NCBI RefSeq assembly: GCF_000317615.1
Contig: NC_019780.1
Span: 3,369,840 to 3,433,839 of the forward strand
Direction: 5' to 3'
From: Dactylococcopsis salina PCC 8305
Lineage (GTDB): Bacteria; Cyanobacteriota; Cyanobacteriia; Cyanobacteriales; Rubidibacteraceae
Length of the DNA stretch: 64,000 bases
Below are positions 32,620-43,118 of the stretch, piece after piece; position 1 is the first letter of the stretch, and each line of letters starts with the position of its first letter. The position numbers and the translations under genes were made by a program. The notes beneath the pieces are model-generated. The model saw nothing but the letters and a program-made list of their open reading frames with translations, ran no database searches and was not told the origin of the DNA.

Positions 32620-35600
32620 TTACCATGGACTACCAACCAAACTAAAGGCAGCCCAGTAGAAGGGATGACTCAAGTCTTCAGCACGAGTGGAAATCTCTGT
32701 TGGTAAGGTTAATTCTCCGCGTGGGGTGATAATTTCTGAACCTTCTAGTCGCACTTCACCGTTGATCAGGTTAATTTGTGCTTGTTGTATCGCTTCTGCT
32801 TTGATGGGGGCGGTGTTTAATTGGCGATAAAACTCACTCATTAATCCTAATGTTCCCGTGTCTCCGACATACCAGAGACTCCCTAAGGCTGATTTTACGC
32901 CAGCTTGTACCGTCAATCCTGCGAACCCTAATTCCACTTGTTCGTTACCAACAGCAGTTCGACAAGCACTCAACACTAATAATTCTACAGGGGGATCGTT
33001 GAGATTTAATTGACGAATGTCTTCTAAACTGAGTTTTCGATCGTAAAGCTGGATATAAATATCTTCTAGATTACCCGGTCGAAAATCCGCATGAGTCGCT
33101 AAATGAATGATTCCTTCTGGATTCCGTCTTCTTTCTTGACGGAAGTTTTCGAGAGTGAACTCGTCATTAATTTGAAACTCACCGCGCCAAATCTCATTGG
33201 CAATTGTCGGTAGTTCTAACTCTACCGCAGGTAAAGGACCCAATGCTGTGGGATCATTGAAATTAGAAGCCCCGATGGCAAAGACTTCTAAGTCTTGGAG
33301 GTTTTTATAGCGAGTATCTGTCAGACTCAAACTAGGAGAGAAACCAGTGCTATAGTTCTCTACAAGGAATTGTTCTCCATCATGTAAGGCGGCGACGGGT
33401 AATAAGCGTAACCCTGAAGGCATAATAAAAACAAGGTTCTCGATTTCTTGTGCTTCTAAGGTTGCTTCTAAGGGTTCAATAATCCAATCATAAAGCTGTT
33501 GGGCTGGTGCGAGGTAGGGTTTAGCCTGACGGGCAAAAGGGCTGGGAGGACTGGAAATTGAGCCATATAAAGCCTCTGCGGTTTGTTCTACTTGTTCACG
33601 GGTGGCGTTTTCGACAGTGATGCGGAAGGGTTCGCCGCTTTCGGTGACTAATAAAATTTCTAGTTGATCATCGGGTTGACGGGGAACTGATAAGGTAACG
33701 TCTGCTTTCCGTTGGGAAAGGTTGAAATATTGTTCGTAGTCTTGGGTGAAACGGGCTTCTTGACGTTGGAAATCTGTGATTCCTGTGAGGGTTTCTGGGG
33801 TGAAGTTGAGGTAGATTAATGCAGGTTTTACCCCAGAGGCGCGATCGATTTCTGCTAGTATTTCTTGTGCGTCGTCAAGAGTCGTCACCTGTACTGATTG
33901 CTGAGTGTTAGTCGTTATCGTGGTGGTGGGTTCTTCGTTTAAGACTTCTGGGTTCGGTTGGTCTTCTTCCACAGAAATGATACTGATATTCCCCTCTCGT
34001 TCTGTAAACAAAAATGAACCATCAGCAATTTCAAATTCACCACTGGTAATTTCTCCTGCTGTACCATTGACTTCTGCATCTCCCACGATAAAAGGAATTT
34101 CTCCACGCCCGCCATGACGGATGGTAATTTCTCCTCCTCCTTCTCCGCCGAGACTAGAAACACTCGCTGGAATCTCTCCTTGATCTAAAAACGTCTCTGT
34201 TGCCCGGAAAAAGCGATCGGTGCTGACATCAATCACTCCTCCTTGTCCCTCTTCACCCGCTTGAGCGTTGAGAGTGCTAACTTCAATATCTTGATCAGAT
34301 GCGAGGGTCATATCACCGCCATCTCCTACGCGACCACTGCTGTTGATTGCACCTGCACTAATTTCACCGGCAGCATTTTCGACATTTTCTGCAATGACAT
34401 CACCGATTTGAATTTCACCCCCTATTGCACCGGAAGCATTGACATTTCCTCCAGAAACTAAATTCGCAAGAACTTCTAAGTTATTCCTTTCACCCTCTGG
34501 GGTTCGACCATCTGGAAAGTTCACGGAACCTGCGGCACTGCTTTCTACAACTTGGCTGGTTGAGACATTGGAAGAAGCGCCATCTGTTGCGATCACTGTC
34601 GCTTCAATCTCATTGTTGAGTGCAGGATCAATACCTGAGAGGGTGGTGTTATATTGCAAGCCAAACGGAGTCGATTCGAGATCACTACCATTAATTGAGG
34701 TGACTACGTTACCATTAACTGCCAATTCCAATCGGGCAATGTCGGCAGCTTCGACGGGAGAGGCTGTGAGGGAAGCAGTCAACTCATCTGGGTTCAAAAC
34801 TCGTTGAGCCGAATTGTTGGTTAAGCCATCATCAAGGGCATCGAGATCGGGTAAAGAAGCCCCAGTTCCCAGCCCGATCGCGCGAATGTCAGCATTGATA
34901 CCGTTGGCATCGCGCAGTGTGTCTGCTTCATCAAAGAAATTGACGTCATTGGGAATTCCATCAGAGACAAAGAATACTTGATTATTCCCATCGGAAGCAT
35001 CACTAAAAAAGTTAATCGCTTCTTGGAGAGCCGCATCAAAGTTAGTCCCACCGCCGGAGGAAAGTGATCGCAAGCTATCCACCACATCAGGGCGGTTATT
35101 ATTGTCCAGATCAGCTTCCACTGTGGTCTCAATGGCTGTTGTTGCCCCATCACTGAAAGGAATGAGAGTGACGGTGGAGTTACTAAAGCCATTATCAATG
35201 ATGGATTGATGAAGGCTCTCAAAAGACGCGATCGCGCCATCGATAAGCGTGTTCGCCTCGCCATCATTGTTCAGGTCGCCGACAGCAATTTCTCCTTGAA
35301 ACAAGTCGGACATACTACCAGAAACATCAATCACGTAGGCAAAATTAAACGTATTCTCGCTGATTTCTCCTCGCGTCACAAAGCCACTGGCAGCGACAGA
35401 ACTCTCTGTAGAGAATTCGGGCAACGTTAAAGTAAGACCTAACTCCTGTCCTGTGCTGAGAATGGTAGTGTTTGCAGTGGTACTCTCTTCAAAAATCTCA
35501 AAACCTTCTGCTTCCAAATTGCCGGGTAAAATGCCTTGAGCGGCATTAAAAATGGCAGTACCAACTTTAACTGCTCCCTGTTCAGTATCAAGGATAAGAT

Positions 35601-38600
35601 TTCCTCCTTGTCCACTGAAACTAGAACTAATCAGATAATTGGTAGTAATGTCCCCCTCAGCACTGAGATTAATGTTTCCCGCATTCTCATCAATAGATAA
35701 ACTGAGATAACCACCAATTCCTTCTTCCGAGAAGTAATCAACAATTGTCATTAAATCAGAGTCAATATCAATATCTAACTCTGTCAATAACTCAGCACTG
35801 ACATTTTCTAGAAATCGACCGACTGACCCATCAATTGAACCATTTTCACTATTGAGAGTAATGTTACCCCCCTCACCGCGAAAACTTCCCGTTGTGATGT
35901 TACTGGTGGTAATCCTCCCATTGGCGTTAATCGTCACATCACCGCCTTTGGCTTCTTCTGAGAAAGTAATAATTCCTAGACGAATAGAAACGCCATCCAA
36001 GAGAGAGGCTAATTCCGCATCCACATCAGCTTCTAATAACAGTTCTTCCGTTACGCCATCGACAATGGCATCAAAAGCCGTATTCACAGAACCCTCATTG
36101 CTAGTGAGAGTAACATCGCCCCCTGCTTCTCCTAAAGTTCCAGTGATGATCATTCCCGTGTTAATGTTATCCTGTGCTGTGATTTCCACATCACCGCCAA
36201 CTCCTTCATTAGAACCAGAAAAGAGGAGTCCAATATCCACAGAGGATGCAGAAGCGGCTTGGGCTAAAGCGCGGCTTAACCCTAATTCTTCTAATAAAAT
36301 GGGGTCTAAGTCTCGTACACCTACAGTGGTGTCAATGCTTCCTGTTTCACTGTTGAGGGTAATCTTTCCCCCTGTGCCATCACCTAGAACACCGCTACCC
36401 ATCACACCTGTGCGAATGTTTCCTCGTGCATTGATGGTGATATTTCCGCCGTTTCCTTCTCCAGAACCACTGACAATTAATCCTACTTCAGTTTCATCAG
36501 TGCGGGTGTCGCCTTCTGCAACAACTGTATAACTAGCGTTAACATCTCCTCCTGTGCTAGTGAGACTAATATCTCCACCATTGCCATTTTCAGAAGTGCT
36601 TTCAATGAAACCCGCATTGATGTTACCGCCAGCTTCTAAGATAATTTCTCCACCATTCCCATCCTCAGAAGAAGCATTAATAGTTAATTGATCTAATTCA
36701 ATGTCGTCAAAGTTTTCTGCAGTCTGTTCATCACCACGACTCGCATCAATAAAACCGCCTGCTGTGAGGGTAACATTTCCTGCATTTCTGTTGTCAGAAA
36801 AAGTCTCGATTTGGTCAGTCACAGTAATGTTTTCTTGGGCTTCAATATCAACATTGCCACCAGAACCATTCCCAAACGACTCAATCTCTTGAATTTCTAC
36901 AGAACCCCCTGCGCTATCCAATTCAACATTTCCAGCATTCTCAGAAAAAGTTTGCACGCTACCGATTTGAATATTTTCTTCGGCGTTAACAGTAACATCA
37001 CCACCAGCGCCGCTTTCAAAGCCAGCAGGGGAAAAAGTATCAATTCTTTCTACATCAACTGAACCCCCTGCGCTATCCAAGGTGACATTTCCCGCATCTT
37101 GATTATCAGAAGAAGCATTGAGATTGGTAACTTGAATATTTCCTTGAGCGTTAACCAGAATATTTCCACCATTGCCACTTTCAAAACCAAAAGAATCAGC
37201 GTCAATTCTTTCTACATCAACTGAACCCCCTGCGCTATCCAAGGTGACATTTCCCGCATCTTGATTATCAGAAGAAGCATTGAGATTGGTAACTTGAATA
37301 TTTCCTTGAGCGTTAACAGTAACATCTCCACCAGAACCACCGTTGCCATCACTGCTTCCAGTATCAATGGCGCCAATGGTAACATTAGCGTTCTCGCTGT
37401 TAATCGTAATTGTTCCCGCATCTCCTGAACCGCCAGAATAGGTGCTTAGGAAGTCTGTCTGCACTTGATTTAATGCAGAAATTTCAATGTTTCCTGTATT
37501 ACCAGTGCTACCTGTTACGCCACCGAATTCTCCTGTAGAGATTTGGTTGATATTAACACTCCCTTGAGGACTCTCTACGGTAATATTCCCACTTTGACCA
37601 TTACTCTCTTCAAGATCAATAGAGGATTCTAATAGAGTTGCTGTAATATTGCCTTGCTGACTGTCTAATTGAATACTTCCAGCGTTTCCTGTTGCATTTT
37701 GAGAACGAGAAGCAGCAGTTCCCACAATCATATTGTCTCTTGCGTCTAAAGATATATTTCCACCATCTCCAGTTTCTCCGTTAGCAATAGAGGTAAGATT
37801 ACTAACATCAATTGAACCGCCTGCATCCAGTGTAATATTCCCAGCGTCACCGTCAGAGTTATTCGTAGATATATTTTGAACGGTTATAGAACCTGTATTA
37901 GCAGTGAAATCAACTGTTGCGCCAAGAGTTTCAAGGTTTGTGTTAATTTCTAAGTTCCGTTCCGCCGTAAAAGTAATACTTTCTCCAGAGGTTTGGTTTT
38001 CAAAGTTTAAATTCGCTTCAGCGTTGGCGATGATGTCTCGACTAGCCTGTAAAATAATATTCCCATCAAGGCTGGTTAACGCGATATCGGAGATAAAAAA
38101 GTCTGTTTCAGGATCACCATCAGTAAAGAGAATTTCTCCATCACTAATCTCTGAATCATTATCTGACGGAGGACTACCTTCGATAATAATGTCTCGCGGA
38201 TCAAATAAAACCGTCCCCGTTTCTCCCTGTGAAGCAGACACATCAATCGTTCCATTAAAAGCAAGGGCTTCTTTTCCAGACACTTCGACAAAGCCGCCAT
38301 TTCCTTCCTCTTTCCCTCCTTTAGCGCTAATGTCTCCAGAAAAGACGGTTTGTCCTTCTGACCAGACGATTACTTGTCCCCCATCACCAGCAAGTAGTGC
38401 GTCTGCGCTCAATTCTGCTCCATCACTAACAAAAGTTCGGGCCGCACTCGGTAAACTTTCTCCCCCTTGATAGTCACCACCGACAAAAATTTCTCCGCCG
38501 CCATTGATACCATCAGCGCTGAGTTGTGCTTCATATAGTCCAATTTTTTCCCCTAAAACGTAGATATTGCCTCCCGTTTCACCGCTAACATCTAACTCTC

Positions 38601-39462
38601 CAGCGATGACACTACTGCCTTCTGTGGTGGGAATTGAAGTCTCTTGTAAGCTAACGGTTGCGGTGGCTTCATCCACAACTAATCCCTCTGGGCTATAATC
38701 TCCTGTGAGAAGGGCGGGTAAATCATACACGGATAAGTTCCATTCTCCTGCGGTGGTGTCTGGAGGAACAATTTCTAAACTTAAAATCTGTCCAGGTTGA
38801 GAGAGACGGATGAGATTTTTTCCTGGAACTGCGGTGATGGTAATGTTACCTTGTTTGGCGGTGAGTGTTCCTGTATTGGCGACACTTCCCGCAAAGAAAC
38901 TGAGATTATTTTCTGCGCTAACTTCCAAGTCTCCAGCGTTGATAATGGCGCTGGGGGTTTCGGTGTTAAAAATAAATTGGTTGGGAGTTCCCACTAACTC
39001 GCTATAGTTGTTTTCCCCAATGGCGTTAAACCAGCCCTGTTTAAATCCAATTCCTGTGGCGGTTGTGGCGGTAAAGTCACTAGGAACATTGAGACGGGCG
39101 TTTTCCCCGAAAATTACGCCGCTAGGGTTCATTAAGTAAAGGTTGGGGTTGCCACCACTAACTTCAATTAAACCCCGAATTACGGAGGGATTCCCACCAG
39201 TGACACGAGACAGGATATTTTGTAGTTGGGGGTTGGCGAGAAAGTTGGCAATTTGTTCTGGGGATAAACCAAATTCTTGGAAGCTATGAAAGAGGTTTTC
39301 ACCGTTTTGGGAGAGGCTTCCGCCATCAATGGTGATTCGTTTGCCGTCACGGGTGATAATGGTGCCAGTGCCGTCGTCAGCAGGAACGATGGTTTGTGCT
39401 TTGACGGATGCGGTGCTACAGACGGAGAACAGGGCGAGGAATAGGGCGAGTTTTTTGAACAT
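32620..39462 (-). CDS. Two-partner secretion exoprotein with VWA and CHAT domains
   Basis: A 2280-residue secreted protein. Order: signal peptide (1-22, ends SVKAQ); TPS/hemagglutinin N-domain (~24-170, with NPNLYLMNPSGVIFGENARL) recognised by the TpsB pore; ~1100 residues of glycine-rich beta-helix repeats (GGNITL, GSIDVS patterns); a von Willebrand A domain (~1370-1580) with complete MIDAS (DVSGS, GGGTNF, VSDG) and two calcium-loop-like stretches (DLNNDGEANTLID, DLDNNNRPDVVD); and a C-terminal CHAT caspase-like domain (~1980-2280) with His in HLATHAD and Cys in LSACRTAVG. It is probably a surface protein with protease activity. tpsB lies 156 bases upstream. Confidence 0.9.
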   Translation of the reverse strand: MFKKLALFLALFSVCSTASVKAQTIVPADDGTGTIITRDGKRITIDGGSLSQNGENLFHSFQEFGLSPEQIANFLANPQLQNILSRVTGGNPSVIRGLIEVSGGNPNLYLMNPSGVIFGENARLNVPSDFTATTATGIGFKQGWFNAIGENNYSELVGTPNQFIFNTETPSAIINAGDLEVSAENNLSFFAGSVANTGTLTAKQGNITITAVPGKNLIRLSQPGQILSLEIVPPDTTAGEWNLSVYDLPALLTGDYSPEGLVVDEATATVSLQETSIPTTEGSSVIAGELDVSGETGGNIYVLGEKIGLYEAQLSADGINGGGEIFVGGDYQGGESLPSAARTFVSDGAELSADALLAGDGGQVIVWSEGQTVFSGDISAKGGKEEGNGGFVEVSGKEALAFNGTIDVSASQGETGTVLFDPRDIIIEGSPPSDNDSEISDGEILFTDGDPETDFFISDIALTSLDGNIILQASRDIIANAEANLNFENQTSGESITFTAERNLEINTNLETLGATVDFTANTGSITVQNISTNNSDGDAGNITLDAGGSIDVSNLTSIANGETGDGGNISLDARDNMIVGTAASRSQNATGNAGSIQLDSQQGNITATLLESSIDLEESNGQSGNITVESPQGSVNINQISTGEFGGVTGSTGNTGNIEISALNQVQTDFLSTYSGGSGDAGTITINSENANVTIGAIDTGSSDGNGGSGGDVTVNAQGNIQVTNLNASSDNQDAGNVTLDSAGGSVDVERIDADSFGFESGNGGNILVNAQGNIQVTNLNASSDNQDAGNVTLDSAGGSVDVERIDTFSPAGFESGAGGDVTVNAEENIQIGSVQTFSENAGNVELDSAGGSVEIQEIESFGNGSGGNVDIEAQENITVTDQIETFSDNRNAGNVTLTAGGFIDASRGDEQTAENFDDIELDQLTINASSEDGNGGEIILEAGGNINAGFIESTSENGNGGDISLTSTGGDVNASYTVVAEGDTRTDETEVGLIVSGSGEGNGGNITINARGNIRTGVMGSGVLGDGTGGKITLNSETGSIDTTVGVRDLDPILLEELGLSRALAQAASASSVDIGLLFSGSNEGVGGDVEITAQDNINTGMIITGTLGEAGGDVTLTSNEGSVNTAFDAIVDGVTEELLLEADVDAELASLLDGVSIRLGIITFSEEAKGGDVTINANGRITTSNITTGSFRGEGGNITLNSENGSIDGSVGRFLENVSAELLTELDIDIDSDLMTIVDYFSEEGIGGYLSLSIDENAGNINLSAEGDITTNYLISSSFSGQGGNLILDTEQGAVKVGTAIFNAAQGILPGNLEAEGFEIFEESTTANTTILSTGQELGLTLTLPEFSTESSVAASGFVTRGEISENTFNFAYVIDVSGSMSDLFQGEIAVGDLNNDGEANTLIDGAIASFESLHQSIIDNGFSNSTVTLIPFSDGATTAIETTVEADLDNNNRPDVVDSLRSLSSGGGTNFDAALQEAINFFSDASDGNNQVFFVSDGIPNDVNFFDEADTLRDANGINADIRAIGLGTGASLPDLDALDDGLTNNSAQRVLNPDELTASLTASPVEAADIARLELAVNGNVVTSINGSDLESTPFGLQYNTTLSGIDPALNNEIEATVIATDGASSNVSTSQVVESSAAGSVNFPDGRTPEGERNNLEVLANLVSGGNVNASGAIGGEIQIGDVIAENVENAAGEISAGAINSSGRVGDGGDMTLASDQDIEVSTLNAQAGEEGQGGVIDVSTDRFFRATETFLDQGEIPASVSSLGGEGGGEITIRHGGRGEIPFIVGDAEVNGTAGEITSGEFEIADGSFLFTEREGNISIISVEEDQPNPEVLNEEPTTTITTNTQQSVQVTTLDDAQEILAEIDRASGVKPALIYLNFTPETLTGITDFQRQEARFTQDYEQYFNLSQRKADVTLSVPRQPDDQLEILLVTESGEPFRITVENATREQVEQTAEALYGSISSPPSPFARQAKPYLAPAQQLYDWIIEPLEATLEAQEIENLVFIMPSGLRLLPVAALHDGEQFLVENYSTGFSPSLSLTDTRYKNLQDLEVFAIGASNFNDPTALGPLPAVELELPTIANEIWRGEFQINDEFTLENFRQERRRNPEGIIHLATHADFRPGNLEDIYIQLYDRKLSLEDIRQLNLNDPPVELLVLSACRTAVGNEQVELGFAGLTVQAGVKSALGSLWYVGDTGTLGLMSEFYRQLNTAPIKAEAIQQAQINLINGEVRLEGSEIITPRGELTLPTEISTRAEDLSHPFYWAAFSLVGSPW

Positions 39463-39479
39463 GGTTTTTGTCGGTTATT

Positions 39480-39618
39480 GGTTCTTGATTGATGTTGGGT
39501 TTTCACCCAACCTACGGTTTAGATCAGGTTCAGGTCATTGCTTATAATTTGATGTTGGGTTTCGCTTCTCTCCACCCAACCTACGGGTTACTTGATTGAT
39601 GTTGGGTTTTCACCCAAC
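39480..39618. repeat. Three TTGGGT palindromes between tpsA and tpsB
   Basis: Copies start at ~39492, 39552 and 39600. The first and third have a very short loop (GTTGGGTTTTCACCCAAC) and would form tight hairpins in the tpsB-tpsA mRNA, which could adjust downstream expression. Confidence 0.7.
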
Positions 39619-41328
39619 CTACGGGCTGTAAGTCAAACTAAAATGAAGTCCGTCATCTTGGATGTTGTCTCCTGTGTTTTCTAAGTCAACTAGGGGGATG
39701 CCATAGTCGAGACGGAGGTTAAGGTTAGAGATGGGATTCCATAACAATCCCAGTCCTAAACTTGCAATTACAGTTTGTTCTTGAGAAATTGAGTTCGGGT
39801 TATCGTCTTTGTTGATGACAGCGCCCGCTTCTACGAAGGGAGCAATTTTAAAGGTTGCTTCTCCCGCGTCATTGCTACTGAGAGTGATTTGATCTTCTAT
39901 GGAGAGTCGAATCCCTTGATCTGCGGTTAAGATGTTTTGACGATAACCTCTAATTGATTGTCCGCCACCGATGACAAATTGTTGTGAGGGTAAAAGTGGG
40001 TCTGAGCTTAATTGTATGTCGGCTTGGATGATTAAGATGTTATTTTCGCTTAGAATTTGCACTCGTTGCGCTTGTCCTAACCAACTGAGAAATTGACCGT
40101 CTGGGGTGTCTCCGTCGTTTTCTGTCGCATCAAAAAGGTTGGTGCCGATGGTAAAGAGCGATCGAAGCCCCCAAGCCCCGCTCTCACTACGTTTCACGTA
40201 ATCTTGTCCCAGTTTTATGACACTGGTACGACTCACGCCATCTTCATTGGGGCCAAAACTAAAGGGGGTTGGTGTTCCCGAAACAAAGGTTTGTCCGTTT
40301 TGATAGGTAAAACCAACGGAAAGAGCAAATTCTTCTCTGGGAGTGCGCGTCAGGGGTTGACGATAACTGATTTCAACTAAATCGAAATCCCCTTCGATAC
40401 CTAAGTCTTCAAATTCGTCTTCGATGACTTCATTACTTCCGAATGCGGTTCGCAGTTGAATCGTTCCATTTTTCCCATTAATGGGGAGATTATAGTTGAA
40501 ATCTAGGTCTTCTGCGCCACCTTGAATGGTGCGAGAATAACTGGCTTGAAGGGTATCGCCATTACCCGTTAGGTTACGATTACCAATGGTAACGGTGGCT
40601 TCTTCTGATCCAACACTAGGAGGAGAATAGTTATCCAAAGAGACTTTTCCTAACCAGGGGTTCGCTTCTTGTACTCTCACCACTAAAATGCTTTCTTGGA
40701 TGTTTTCTCCTGGTCTTAAACTCGCTTCTATGGTGTCTAGGAGGGGATTAATCCGAAGCAGACGCAGTTGATCTTCGAGTTGATTGGTGTTGAGAATTGG
40801 TTCGTTTGCTAACCCAAGGCGCGATCGAATATACTCTGGATTTAAGCGTTCTGTTCCTGTAATTTCAATCCTTGCTAATTCTCCTTCTAAAACCCGAATT
40901 TCCACATTACCTGTCGTTAACGAATCTTCGACTAACACCGCGCGAGAAGTTAAATAACCTTGCTCTAAATATAGTTGTGTAATCGCTCTCACCGCATCAG
41001 AAATTTCACTCAAGCTCACAGTTTCTTCTCTTAAAGGATTAAGAATTGCCTCGAATGTTTCTTCAGAAAAGATACTGCTACCAATAACATTAATGGTTTC
41101 AATGTTATAAGTATTGTTCGGGGTATCTTTAGGACGAGAAGGAGAACTAGCTGGAGAGGGAGAGTTTTCTCGCGGAAGGGGTTGTGGCGGATCACTCTGT
41201 TGTAAGAAACGGTCTTGGTTCGGATTACTATTTTGTGCGAGTGTGGGACTCATTATCCCTGTAATAATTAAGATCAGGAACGGAGTAATCTGAAGCAATG
41301 ACCATGACTTTTGGGAGACAATTTTCAT
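39619..41328 (-). CDS. TpsB outer-membrane transporter (ShlB/FhaC/HecB family)
   Basis: A 569-residue outer-membrane pore that exports the downstream TPS exoprotein. It has a signal peptide (LLQITPFLILIITGIMSPTLAQ), a proline-rich linker (~35-75), two POTRA domains (INVIGSSIFSEETFEAIL, LRINPLLDTIEASLRPGE) and a 16-strand-type barrel ending in LHFSLTYSP with a terminal aromatic/hydrophobic pattern. The FhaC-type motif region SIRGYRQNILTADQGI is present. Order tpsB then tpsA in the same direction is the usual arrangement. Confidence 0.92.
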   Translation of the reverse strand: MKIVSQKSWSLLQITPFLILIITGIMSPTLAQNSNPNQDRFLQQSDPPQPLPRENSPSPASSPSRPKDTPNNTYNIETINVIGSSIFSEETFEAILNPLREETVSLSEISDAVRAITQLYLEQGYLTSRAVLVEDSLTTGNVEIRVLEGELARIEITGTERLNPEYIRSRLGLANEPILNTNQLEDQLRLLRINPLLDTIEASLRPGENIQESILVVRVQEANPWLGKVSLDNYSPPSVGSEEATVTIGNRNLTGNGDTLQASYSRTIQGGAEDLDFNYNLPINGKNGTIQLRTAFGSNEVIEDEFEDLGIEGDFDLVEISYRQPLTRTPREEFALSVGFTYQNGQTFVSGTPTPFSFGPNEDGVSRTSVIKLGQDYVKRSESGAWGLRSLFTIGTNLFDATENDGDTPDGQFLSWLGQAQRVQILSENNILIIQADIQLSSDPLLPSQQFVIGGGQSIRGYRQNILTADQGIRLSIEDQITLSSNDAGEATFKIAPFVEAGAVINKDDNPNSISQEQTVIASLGLGLLWNPISNLNLRLDYGIPLVDLENTGDNIQDDGLHFSLTYSP

Positions 41329-41392
41329 TCGATTTTCCCTTTTAATTTATATTAAATCGACTTATTGTTGCTATAAATGAGTTGTTGAATAA

Positions 41393-41592
41393 TCCCCCCT
41401 AACCCCCCTTTGAAAGGGGGGAAAATAAATAACCCTCCTGCTTGGAAAGAGGGGAAAATAAATAACCCTCCTGCTTGGAAAGGGGGGAAAATAAATAACC
41501 CTCCTGCTTGGAAAGGGGGGAAAATAAATAACCCTCCTGCTTGGAAAGGGGGGAAAATAAATAACCCTCCTGCTTGGAAAGGGGGGAAAATA
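41393..41592. repeat. 33-bp tandem repeat, about five units
   Basis: The unit AACCCTCCTGCTTGGAAAGG plus GGGGAAAATAAAT recurs every 33 bases (41431, 41464, 41497, 41530, 41563). It begins in a CCCCCCTTTGAAAGGGGGG palindrome. Since 33 divides by three, both strands keep ORFs with an 11-residue repeat; these are not credible proteins. Confidence 0.9.
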
Positions 41593-41630
41593 AAAGGGGT
41601 GGTGTGTAGCAGGCTTTTTGGTATTTGATA

Positions 41631-42344
41631 TTAGTTACGACAGCCAGGTAAATCATTAAAGTTTTCACAGAGTAGATCAACAAAATCATGGAGTTGGGTT
41701 TGTTCTTGGGAAACCGTTTCTTGAGATGATCCTGAGGAAGAAGCGTTACTGGTTGAGGAAGAAGATGTGGGACGAGATGCGGTGGTATTTCTCAAGGGAG
41801 AATTGTCAGTGGATAAATAGTAATGACCTAATAATTGTCCGTTATAAGTTCGTTTACTAATTTCCCATCCTGGTTCGAGAATAATTTTTTTATAGCCATT
41901 CCTTAAGCCATTACTACGACCAATAACAATTTCTGATTGACTCCCATCAACGGGTTTTCCTACCAATAATAAGTCGTTATTTTGTTGGACTATTCTTAAG
42001 GCATAATTCCAACCTAAATCACGGTTTCCTAAACGGATTGAATAACCATTACTATCGGTTGCGCGTCCACAAATTCCCGTAAAATCAAAGTCTAATAAAA
42101 GCGGTTCAATAATGACAGGATTACTTCCTCTTTCTTCCCAACAGTCTCTCTCGTTAGATTGTTGTTCAATTAGTAATAAGTTATGTCTGTTAGCACCAAA
42201 GGGAACTGCGACTGGAACGACGCTTCCTCTTTCTATTTTTTGTTCCCCGAAGGTTTGTCCTTGAGCGATTTCACAGTTTACGATTAGGGAAAGGGTTGTT
42301 CCTGTGATGATTGTGATGAGGGTTGATAATGATTTTAGTTTCAT
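41631..42344 (-). CDS. DUF3747-family exported protein
   Basis: A 237-residue protein with signal peptide (STLITIITGTTLSLIVNC). The domain reads VVPVAVPFGANRHNLLLIEQ, then RDCWEERGSNPVIIEPLLL and DFTGICGRATDSNGYSIRLG, as in cyanobacterial DUF3747 proteins, with conserved cysteines. A serine-rich tail (~185-210) precedes a last segment, DLLCENFNDLPGCRN. It probably resides in the periplasm or cell surface. Function unknown. The next gene upstream is 24 bases away in the same direction. Confidence 0.82.
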   Translation of the reverse strand: MKLKSLSTLITIITGTTLSLIVNCEIAQGQTFGEQKIERGSVVPVAVPFGANRHNLLLIEQQSNERDCWEERGSNPVIIEPLLLDFDFTGICGRATDSNGYSIRLGNRDLGWNYALRIVQQNNDLLLVGKPVDGSQSEIVIGRSNGLRNGYKKIILEPGWEISKRTYNGQLLGHYYLSTDNSPLRNTTASRPTSSSSTSNASSSGSSQETVSQEQTQLHDFVDLLCENFNDLPGCRN

Positions 42345-42368
42345 TTTTTGTCACTCCTGATTTTGGTT

Positions 42369-42881
42369 TTAATTTTCCTCGACGATGACTTCAATGATCA
42401 TTTTTCTTAACTCTTCTTGTAACTCTGTATCGTTTTGAATTTGGGAAACGATCGCTTCCATTTCTCCAATTGTCATTTTCTTTTCTTCGTTAACGACTTG
42501 ATACATTTTGAAGAGTGCTTCTTGTTGAATGGGAACAATTTTAGTTTTTATACTGTTAAACTTTTGTTGCTCTTCTGCGGTGGTTTCTATTTCTGAATCG
42601 GGCGATCGCAAAATCTCATAAAACCGTTCTTGAGTTAACCCTTCCTCACTAATAATACTGGCAATTTTTTCGTTGGATTCAATCACAATTGTCTGTAAAT
42701 CAGGGATGATTTTAACAAAATCACTCACTAATGCTTTTAATTCTTCGTCGCTGTATTCTCTTTGAGTTTGTTTCTGGTTTTCTAGATTCTGATTAGAAAC
42801 AACAGGTTGAGCTTTAGTTGGTAAGTTTATTAAAGACAACAACCCGATCGCGCCGACACTCAAGACGATTTTTTTTAGCAC
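42369..42881 (-). CDS. DUF4168-like exported protein
   Basis: A 170-residue protein with signal peptide (IVLSVGAIGLLSLINLPTKAQ) followed by a helical, charged region: YSDEELKALVSDFVKIIPDL, EGLTQERFYEILRSPD and MTIGEMEAIVSQIQND. This fits DUF4168, a helical periplasmic family in cyanobacteria with no known role. It precedes the DUF3747 gene by 24 bases, so they may form an operon, and is divergent from the FHA-ABC gene. Confidence 0.7.
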   Translation of the reverse strand: MLKKIVLSVGAIGLLSLINLPTKAQPVVSNQNLENQKQTQREYSDEELKALVSDFVKIIPDLQTIVIESNEKIASIISEEGLTQERFYEILRSPDSEIETTAEEQQKFNSIKTKIVPIQQEALFKMYQVVNEEKKMTIGEMEAIVSQIQNDTELQEELRKMIIEVIVEEN

Positions 42882-43118
42882 AATTCTCTACTCCTAAATG
42901 TTATCTTGGCTACGGATCAATTGGTAACAGTTTCAGATTTTAAACTTTCACTTATTTTAATCCCAAATACAGGAGCAAGTAAATAAATAAGTGATTAAGA
43001 TTTATTAAATTTGTATTTATAGTAATCAAGATCACGAAAATGTTATCTATTTAAAATCGTGATCATCATGTAAGCTAGTGTTGTGACTCTGTTTCCTTAA
43101 ATCATTTCATTTAGAATC

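Noticed and set aside
35852-36532. 226-residue plus-strand ORF inside the exoprotein gene
   Set aside because: It is antisense to the beta-helix repeats, proline/serine-rich and without any family resemblance.
41399-41689. 96-residue minus-strand ORF with an 11-residue repeat
   Set aside because: The repeat unit is a multiple of three and the sequence is a DNA tandem; the overlap with DUF3747 and lack of a start signal argue against it.
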